In this document: one piece after another, positions 1-6,700 of the stretch
How positions within the stretch are numbered: the first letter of the stretch is position 1
Layout: each line of letters begins with the position of its first letter
Assembly (NCBI GenBank): GCA_038108155.1
Contig: JAYNHP010000075.1
Coordinates: forward strand, 1 to 6,778
Reading direction: 5' to 3'
Source of the DNA: MED-G20 sp038108155
Lineage (GTDB): Bacteria > Bacteroidota > Bacteroidia > Flavobacteriales_D > Parvicellaceae
Length of the DNA stretch: 6,778 bases
Translations under genes and position numbers: made by a program
The notes under the pieces: model-generated
Databases searched by the model: none
The model's input: the letters and a program-made list of their open reading frames with translations, nothing else
Told to the model about the DNA's origin: nothing

Positions 1-722
1 GCTGTTTTTTCTGCTGTTGAAAGAATATTTCCTTCAGCATCTACAATTACTAAATTGACCATATCTGCTTGTTCAGCAGATAGTTTTTTCAAATTAAACT
101 CATAATTATTGCTATCGTCTTCAAAAACTAGAGATGAATCTGAAAATTCTTCACTTTCAAAATAAGGTGTATACTTATAAATACCATTTGTTTTATGAAT
201 GGTTTTAATGGTTTGTTCTTGCCCTTCTAGTTCGAAAGCAACTTGGAAACTATCTTCACTAACGGTTGAATCACCATTTACCATACTATAGTGGCATTCA
301 TGATCATTTGGACTATGAGTAAAAACAAACACTCCATCTTTTTGGGCACCAACTGCAAGTACTTGATTTTCATCATTAACAATAAGTAAAGTCGGCTCTT
401 GGTTAGCGCTAGAATTTATTCGTGTAAAAATGTATGTTTTTTCTTTTTCATTTAAGGATGCTAGCAGCATTTTTCTTTCGTTATTTTCCATAAAGGCAAC
501 TTCTATATATTCTTTCGAAATTCCTTCTGGCAAATTATCCATTTTGAAATAGTATTCTACAGATGAAGGAAGATAATTAAAAATAAATCCTTCATCAGTT
601 TTCATGGCCTGATACACTTCAGTTCCATTTTCGTCAACTAAATATAACTTTAAGGAATCTATTTGGTTTTGTGTTAACTTTTCAAAACCAAAAACAAGTG
701 AATCATTTACTATTAAAGTATC
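1..722 (-). repeat. Duplicate copy of the PorP tail region (matches 1921-2648)
   Basis: This is the second copy of the duplicated tail-coding DNA, running to the window edge and probably beyond. Both gaps relative to the other copy are whole codons and no frameshift is present, consistent with selection to keep the reading frame. From about position 40 down to 1 it resembles the fourth tail module (1663-1687) more than the third, so it may be a mosaic. Confidence 0.9.
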
Positions 723-806
723 TGGTGTGGTTTCTGTCCATTGAGCTGATAAATTTACTGCTGAAAGAACTGAAATAATTACTAAATATATTTTTAAAAA
801 CTTCAT
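1..806 (-). CDS. Secreted barrel-less paralogue of the PorP-type protein's repeat tail, 3'-partial
   Basis: An open frame of 268 codons runs from ATG at 806-804 to the window edge with no stop. The product starts with a convincing signal peptide (MKFLKIYLVIISVLSAVNLS, cleavage probably before Q22 or after A21). From P28 onward it aligns, with two single-residue gaps, to residues 354 to about 595 of the neighbouring PorP-type protein, at about 84% identity by hand count. It therefore carries copies of that protein's first two tail modules and most of the third, but no beta-barrel and no TSP3 linker. Conservation of frame, signal peptide and protein sequence (many differences are conservative, such as E/D, I/V and K/R) argues that it is a working gene. 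The product should be a soluble or wall-associated periplasmic protein; whether it ends in a SPOR domain like its neighbour cannot be seen. No Shine-Dalgarno motif precedes the ATG; an AT-rich stretch does, as is normal in this phylum. It is probably co-transcribed with the upstream genes, or has a promoter in the 273-nt gap. Confidence 0.9.
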   Translation of the reverse strand, partial: MKFLKIYLVIISVLSAVNLSAQWTETTPDTLIVNDSLVFGFEKLTQNQIDSLKLYLVDENGTEVYQAMKTDEGFIFNYLPSSVEYYFKMDNLPEGISKEYIEVAFMENNERKMLLASLNEKEKTYIFTRINSSANQEPTLLIVNDENQVLAVGAQKDGVFVFTHSPNDHECHYSMVNGDSTVSEDSFQVAFELEGQEQTIKTIHKTNGIYKYTPYFESEEFSDSSLVFEDDSNNYEFNLKKLSAEQADMVNLVIVDAEGNILSTAEKT

Positions 807-870
807 AATAATTTGATCAGTGTTCAATTTTAATTAATAGTGCCTTTACGCAAGAAAAATTAAAAGGTTC
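723..870 (-). other. Non-homologous insert carrying a new start codon and signal peptide
   Basis: Between two blocks that align to the PorP-type gene (1-722 and 871-1038), this 148-nt stretch has no clear match. The corresponding segment in the neighbour (2649-2742) is about 94 nt and codes for the end of the TSP3 linker and a short hydrophobic run (YWAPLLALMA). Here there is instead an in-frame TGA ending the relic at 819-817, an AT-rich leader, the ATG at 806 and the signal-peptide codons. The relic frame and the new gene's frame differ. A few bases around the signal-cleavage codons may still be homologous to the neighbour. Confidence 0.65.
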
Positions 871-1038
871 TGTTTTTTTGTTGATTACTCTGTTTAAGTC
901 GTTGTCCACAAATTCCTTACTGGGTTGAAGAGAATTTCTAAAGCCTAAGGTAAACTCAATATTATTACCAGCAATATATGCCTCGGCAACAAATATTTAA
1001 TGACTGTATAAAAATATGACAATAGTATTTAGAGAAAT
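871..1038 (-). pseudogene. Relic of a PorP/SprF barrel end and TSP3 linker
   Basis: Read on the minus strand, this stretch of the intergenic gap matches residues about 295-322 of the PorP-type protein (2743-2890) at both DNA and protein level: FLYSH*IFVAEAYIAGNN, then EFTLGFRNSL, then PSKEFVDNDLNRVINKK, against FLYSHQLFVADADIAGNN and so on. The stop at 999-997 (TAA) replaces a CAA glutamine codon. Of the calcium motif, DND is kept, but the LDG is now LNR and the DTCP is lost. The frame is otherwise intact for about 45 codons. Upstream, at 1038-1015, a weaker match (ISLNTIVI against LSPNAVSI) suggests that the relic extends further with about 30 nt deleted. No start codon, signal peptide or rest of the barrel is present, so it cannot encode a barrel. 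It marks a tandem duplication of the neighbouring gene; the right boundary is uncertain. Confidence 0.85.
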
Positions 1039-1079
1039 CCTTCTTAATATTAGAACAATTATCAAATTAGTTAAAATTA

Positions 1080-3710
1080 CTATCTGTAGCCAGGGTAATT
1101 TTTTAAAACTCTTAAAGCTGAAGCTGGAGCTTTATTTTCAACACCCATTATAAAACAATCAGAGAATCCTGATTCTTTAATAATTGTATTCATTTGTTTG
1201 ACATCTGATAAAGATTTGTATCTTCCTATCATGTAAAGGTCATAATCTAATCTCTTGTCTTTTACAATATGGAAATCATTGCCATAATTTGCATTTATAA
1301 AATCCAATGTTTCTTCATTCATTTTGTATCTAAATGCACCTACTTGAACTGTTAAATAATGGCCTCTTTTTCTAGCTTCTGATTTGGATATTGACTTAAT
1401 GTTTTCATAGCTTAAAGCTCTTAAAGAATTCATTATTTTTTGATAGCTTCCTGTGGCAATTAAAGAATTTATAGTTTTCTTGTTTTCATCAGCTAATTCT
1501 TCTAGCTTTTCATTTGGTTTTACTTCAGCAACTATTTTCTTTTTCATCCCATCTTGAATAATATCGATTTCCATGAAATCAAATTCTGTTCCCTCAGGCA
1601 TATTCTCTAGCTTATAAAAATATTCTCCCGAACTTGGAATATAATTAAAAGCAAATCCGTCGGCTGTTTTTTCTGCTGTTGAAAGAACATTACCATCTGC
1701 ATCTACAATTATTAAATTAGCTACACTGGCTTGATTTGCACTTAGCTTTTTAAAATTAAAGACATAGTCTTTTTGTTCCACATCTGCTTTAATCTTTTTC
1801 TTAACTCCAGCTTCTATTATATCAAGTTCCATAAAGTCAAACTCTGTCCCTTCAGGCATATTTTCTAGCTTGTAAGAATATTCTCCACTTGCAGGAATAT
1901 AATTAAAAGCAAATCCATCTTCTGTTTTTTCTGCCCTAGAAATAATATTTCCATCATTATCTACAATTACTAGATTGACCATATTTGCTTGTTCGGTAGA
2001 AAGTTTTTTGAAATTAAACTCATAATTGTTGTTATCTTCTTCAAAAACTAGAGATAAATCAGAAAATTCTTGACTTTCAAAATGAGGTGTATACTTATAA
2101 ACACCATTTATTTTATGATAAACGGTTCTTATGGTTTGTTCTTGCCCTTCCAAATCGTAAGCTACTTGGAAACTGTCTTCACTTACGGTTGAATCTCCAT
2201 TTACCATACTGTAGTGGTATTCATGATCGTCTGGAATATGGGTAAAAACAAACACTCCATCTTTTTGGATACCAACTGCTAGTACTTGATTTTCTTCATT
2301 AATAATAAGTAAAGTTGGCTCTTGCTTTGCATTTGAATTTATTCGCGTAAAAATGTATATTTTTTCCTTCTCAGTTAATTGGGCTAACAGCATTTTTCTT
2401 TCGTTATTTTCCATAAATGCAACTTCTATATATTGCTCCGAAATTCCTTCAGGTAAATTATCCATTTTAAAATAGTATTCTCCTGAAAGGGAAGGAAGAT
2501 AATTAAAAATAAATCCCTCTTCCGTTTTCATGGCCTGATATACTTCATTTCCATTTTCGTCAACTAAATATAACTTCAAGGAATCTATTTGATTTTGAGT
2601 TAACTTATTAAAACCAAAAACAAGTGAATCATTTACTGTTAAAGTATCTGGTACGGTATCTGCCATTAATGCAAGTAAAGGAGCCCAATACTTTAATGGA
2701 CAACCTCTATATTTTCTTGGTCCAAAAACTTCTGGACAAGTATCTTTTTTATTGATTACTCCATCCAAATCGTTGTCCACAAATTCTTTACTTGGGTGAA
2801 GAGGAAATCTATAGCCTACCGTAAATTCTGTATTATTTCCAGCAATATCTGCATCGGCAACAAATAGTTGGTGACTATATAAAAAGTAAAACTTATTATA
2901 CTGCAATCCTCCAATTATTGAAACAGCATTTGGAGACAAATCATTATTCATTCTGTAAGTAGCTCCTAAGGTGTATAAGCCCTTGTAACTAGAAATAACA
3001 GAAAAATTATAATAGTTTTCTTTTTTCTGAGTAAACCTTCTTGCAACAAATAAAGGCTCTATATGCAATAAAGTATCGATAGTAAAATCGTATTGAGCTA
3101 TAAAATTTACTTCTCTAGCTAGTTTATTTTCATAAATATTATTTGAAGACTCATTGGATATATTACTTTCTAAAATATTTTTAATAGATATTCCAGTCTT
3201 AAATCTCTTAAGAAAATATTTAACGCCCAATGCACCATCTATAGCAGTTCCTGAGTTATTTCCCATAGTTAAAGTAGGGTCTCCTAAGTCAATAACTTCC
3301 ACAGCAGAAAAGTCTTGAGCAGTTTGATTAAAAATTAAACCTCCTCCGAACGTAAAGTGAGCCCACTGAGAAAAATGATAATCATGTGAGTAATTAAGTT
3401 CTCCAAAAACTTGTTGAAACGAGGGGGTTTCAGAGGAATAAAGGCTTCCAGAAATATTACTGACTGAGTTTAAAATATAATAACCACTTGCAGAGAATAC
3501 TTGAGGTCTTTCTTTTAATTGTGAAAATTGATTTCTATAACTCATGTAAAATGGGTTGAAGTTTTTTCCACCTGTAAAAGCAGGATTAATTAGATATTCT
3601 TGAATGAAGTAGTTATTTCTATGCAAAATGTTCTGAGAGAAGAAATTAGAACTTGCAGCAAGTAGTAGAATTACACTAATTAATGATCGATATGTCTTAA
3701 AGTTAAACAT
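1080..3710 (-). CDS. PorP/SprF-family T9SS outer-membrane protein with TSP3 linker, repeat tail and SPOR domain
   Basis: This 876-residue outer-membrane protein is the probable partner of the adjacent adhesin. Residues 1-25 form a signal peptide (hydrophobic core SVILLLAAS, cleavage likely before Q26). Residues about 28-310 are a PorP/SprF beta-barrel domain, beginning with the family signature YLINPAFTGGK and R.QF..L...P. Residues 312-338 are a thrombospondin type 3 calcium-binding linker (DNDLDG, DTCP, RGCP), as found between barrels and periplasmic OmpA domains. No OmpA domain follows. Instead, residues 363-735 hold four related modules (F.FKKL..........IVD.DGN......KT.DGF.FNY.P..GEY), and residues about 783-856 are a SPOR domain (YLTVQVGAF ... 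YDLYMIGRYKSLSDV ... SGFSDCFIM) expected to bind peptidoglycan. Ordinary PorP/SprF proteins are about 300 residues, so this one is nearly three times the usual size. The ATG is preferred because it starts a good signal peptide and directly follows the adhesin stop codon. By analogy with SprF it should support export or surface attachment of that adhesin; anchoring to the cell wall by the tail is inference. Confidence 0.92.
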   Translation of the reverse strand: MFNFKTYRSLISVILLLAASSNFFSQNILHRNNYFIQEYLINPAFTGGKNFNPFYMSYRNQFSQLKERPQVFSASGYYILNSVSNISGSLYSSETPSFQQVFGELNYSHDYHFSQWAHFTFGGGLIFNQTAQDFSAVEVIDLGDPTLTMGNNSGTAIDGALGVKYFLKRFKTGISIKNILESNISNESSNNIYENKLAREVNFIAQYDFTIDTLLHIEPLFVARRFTQKKENYYNFSVISSYKGLYTLGATYRMNNDLSPNAVSIIGGLQYNKFYFLYSHQLFVADADIAGNNTEFTVGYRFPLHPSKEFVDNDLDGVINKKDTCPEVFGPRKYRGCPLKYWAPLLALMADTVPDTLTVNDSLVFGFNKLTQNQIDSLKLYLVDENGNEVYQAMKTEEGFIFNYLPSLSGEYYFKMDNLPEGISEQYIEVAFMENNERKMLLAQLTEKEKIYIFTRINSNAKQEPTLLIINEENQVLAVGIQKDGVFVFTHIPDDHEYHYSMVNGDSTVSEDSFQVAYDLEGQEQTIRTVYHKINGVYKYTPHFESQEFSDLSLVFEEDNNNYEFNFKKLSTEQANMVNLVIVDNDGNIISRAEKTEDGFAFNYIPASGEYSYKLENMPEGTEFDFMELDIIEAGVKKKIKADVEQKDYVFNFKKLSANQASVANLIIVDADGNVLSTAEKTADGFAFNYIPSSGEYFYKLENMPEGTEFDFMEIDIIQDGMKKKIVAEVKPNEKLEELADENKKTINSLIATGSYQKIMNSLRALSYENIKSISKSEARKRGHYLTVQVGAFRYKMNEETLDFINANYGNDFHIVKDKRLDYDLYMIGRYKSLSDVKQMNTIIKESGFSDCFIMGVENKAPASALRVLKNYPGYR
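1512..2027 (-). repeat. Two adjacent 258-nt direct coding repeats (tail modules 3 and 4)
   Basis: Residues 562-647 and 648-733 of the PorP-type protein are two 86-residue modules in tandem, at an exact 258-nt spacing. They share F.FKKLS..QA, VDxDGN, EKT.DGFAFNYIP.SGEY, YKLENMPEGTEFDFME and DII..G.KKKI. Modules 1 (about 363-449) and 2 (about 450-560) are more distant relatives; module 2 has a longer, divergent second half. The pair looks like a recent internal duplication. The fold is unknown, but the regular short strands suggest a beta-sandwich. Confidence 0.88.
1921..2648 (-). repeat. Source copy of a 0.7-kb tandem duplication (matches 1-722)
   Basis: This part of the PorP-type gene, codons 355 to about 597, is repeated at 1-722 with high DNA similarity. 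The offset is 1926 nt at one end and 1920 nt at the other; the 6-nt difference is two single-codon gaps (around YLPS.SGEYY and RTVYHK). Homology resumes beyond a replaced stretch as the barrel relic at 871-1038, so the original duplication also took in at least part of the barrel. Confidence 0.93.
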
Positions 3711-3713
3711 TTA
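3708..3713 (-). promoter_or_regulatory. Abutting stop-start junction (TAAATG) between adhesin and PorP-type gene
   Basis: The adhesin stop TAA (3713-3711) is followed with zero spacing by the ATG of the PorP-type gene (3710-3708). No Shine-Dalgarno motif lies upstream; the preceding bases are AT-rich adhesin codons. The arrangement implies one transcript and probably coupled translation, which would keep cargo and partner in step. Coupling is inferred from spacing alone. Confidence 0.8.
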
Positions 3714-6700
3714 ATAAACAATAATTATAGAACCTGTTTTAGTGTTATTTATATTAGGGTTATCAGCGTCTAATATAATTTGATAATAGTAATCGGCAGA
3801 AAGTATATTTTGTCCATTTAGGTATCTAGCATTCCAAGGTTGATAATCACCATCTACTGCATTATCGTGACGGAAAATTACTTGTCCTTGAATATCAAAT
3901 ACTAAGATAGTAGCAGTTGGGAAATTATTAATTCCCCTTATATCCCAAGTATCGTTGTAGCCATCGTTATTAGGGGTAATAGCATTTGGTATAAATATTT
4001 GGAAATTATTTTCTATGGTGATGGTTGCAGTATCTCTACAAGTAAGGCTATCGTAAACAGTTATAAAATAATCACCAGGATTTAAGTAAAATAGATGCAA
4101 GTCGTCGTCCATATCTCCAAGTCCATCTATATCCCAATCGTAATTATATGGCTGCTGATATGGTTGTACAGTACCGCAGTCTAACCAAGGATTTCCGCCA
4201 GTAACATCTACCATAATACTTGCATCATTTCCATATACTACAGGTGTTACTGTGTAGTCAATCACAGGGTTTTCCATGATTTCAATATACATAGTATCCG
4301 AATTTTCACAACGGTTAGAATCTGTTCCAATCACAATATAGTTTCCAGATGTTTCTGGAATAAATAATTCACCGTTAAAGAACCCATAATCCCATTCATA
4401 GGTCTCTGCTCCAGATCCAAAGAGTTGAATTTCGTCTCCACTACAAACTATTGTATCATTTGGAGCAACAACGTCTGGTAGACTATGTACCACCATGTTT
4501 AGAGTATCGTATCTTATACATCCATTAATGTCAGTAACAGTTAGAATATAATCATTAGAACTATCAGGCATGAAAACCACCCCGTTTAATACTCCTTGAG
4601 ACCATATTGGATTAGGACCAACACCGTTTAGAGATACAGAATCTCCATAACATAATTCTATATCAGAACCAGCATTGACTGGAACAACAATTACTTGAAC
4701 ATTAACGGTATCGGAATTAAAGCAAGAATTAGAATCTATAGTAGAAACAATATATTCTTGAGAAGAATCTGGTGTAAACAGTACTCCATTAATTACACCA
4801 TTATTCCAAGAGTAAGATGTAGAGTTACCAGTTGCATTTAGAGAAATTGTATCTAAATAACATATAGATGTATCGTTGCCAGCAAATACTGTTGGTAAGC
4901 TATTTACCTGTACAAAGACAGAATCTGTATTTTCACAGCCGTTGACATCTGTTCCATTAACTATGAATGTTTGAGAAGAATCTGGAACAAAAGTAGAATT
5001 ATTGCTAATACCACCTGACCATAAATATAATACACCACCAGTTGCGTTTAGTGTAATACTATCTCCATAACAAATTGGCGATATGGTGTCTATGGCAATA
5101 TTTGGGAGATTATTTACAGAAATTGTAATAGAATCGCTGTTAATACATCCATTACTATCCTCACCCGTTAAAAAGAAAGTAGAAGTTACCATTGGACTTA
5201 CATAAATACTGTCATAAACTGAAATGGAAGAGTTCGTCCAATTGTAGGTATTAGCACCTGATGCAATTAGTTGTACTGAATCCTCATAACAAATTACTTG
5301 ATTAGATCCTGCATCAACATTTGGTAAATTTAAAACTGTTATAGTAATAGAATCGTTGGTAATACATCCATAAGAATTAATCAATTGAGCCACATAGACT
5401 CTTGTTGAATCGACAACAAAAGATTGTCCATTTGTAACTCCATTATTCCAACTAAGGCTACCGTTACCAATTGCATTTAGTGTAACAGACTCTCCAAAGC
5501 AAATCGAGGTATCCAGCCCTGCTGAAACTGGAGATGAATTGTAGATATTTAAGTTTAAATATACAATACTATCACAGCCAGCAATTGTAGAAAGTGTATC
5601 AACATATGTTCCTGACGAATCATATAGATTACCATTCCACAAATAGTTATTACAAGAGGATTGAACATCAAAAGTAGTTATACTGTTATTTATTGTTATT
5701 TCATTTAGTACTATACTATCACATCCGTTGATGGTTTGGAAAATTTGAGTGTATACACCAGAAGTTGTATAGCTTATTCCATTCCATATTACAATATCAC
5801 AAGCAACTAAGCTATCTGTAGTTTGAATGGAGTAATTAATCGTCATATCCATTGTAACGATGCTATCTGCACCATCAACAGTTGAAAGAGTGTCTATATA
5901 AATTCCTGTATTAGTATAGGTATTTCCATTCCAAATAGCACTATCACAAGCAACCAAACTATCAGAATTAAATACTGTATAGAACATTGTTAGATCTAAG
6001 GTTACTATGCTATCACAGCCATAAATGTTTTGAAGAGTATCTACATAAATTCCTGAAGAATCATAAGAATTACCATTCCATATTAAAATGTTATAACCAA
6101 TTAAAGTATCAAAACCAACATTACTGTTATTAATAGTCATATCCATTGTTACAACACTATCACAGCCATGAATAGTTTTTAAGGTGTCTATATAAATTCC
6201 AGATGCGAAATACATACTGTTGTTCCACTCGGCACTATCACAAGCAACCAAACTATCTGTAGTTTGAATAGAATAATTAATCGTCATATCCATTGTCACT
6301 ATACTATCACAGCCATGAACTGTTTGAAGTGTGTCAATGTAAGTACCACTAATATTATATATACTTCCATTCCACACAGCACTATCGCATGCTAAAATGG
6401 TATCGTTGGTGGTAATAGAGTTGTTAATAGTAAGGTCCATCGTTACTATACTATCACATCCATTAACTGTCTGTAATGTATCGGTATACACACCTGTAAT
6501 TGTGTAAATATTGCCATTCCAAATCGCGGTATCACATGCTACCAAGCTATCCGTATTTGTGGTACTGTAGTTAATTGAAAGGTTCATTGTTACCACACTA
6601 TCGCAACCACTAACAGTTTGTAGTGTGTCTACTAATATTCCACTCATGTAATAGAAATTTCCATTCCATTCTGCACTGTCGCATGCTACCAAGCTGTCAT

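Noticed and set aside
807..1079. Promoter or terminator in the gap before the third gene
   Set aside because: No convincing hairpin with a T-run and no good Bacteroidota promoter pair (TTTG with TAnnTTTG at proper spacing) was found; AT-rich chance matches only, and much of the gap is barrel relic.
1..1079. Duplication carried by a mobile element
   Set aside because: No transposase, inverted repeats or target-site duplications were seen at the block edges; ordinary tandem duplication explains the layout.
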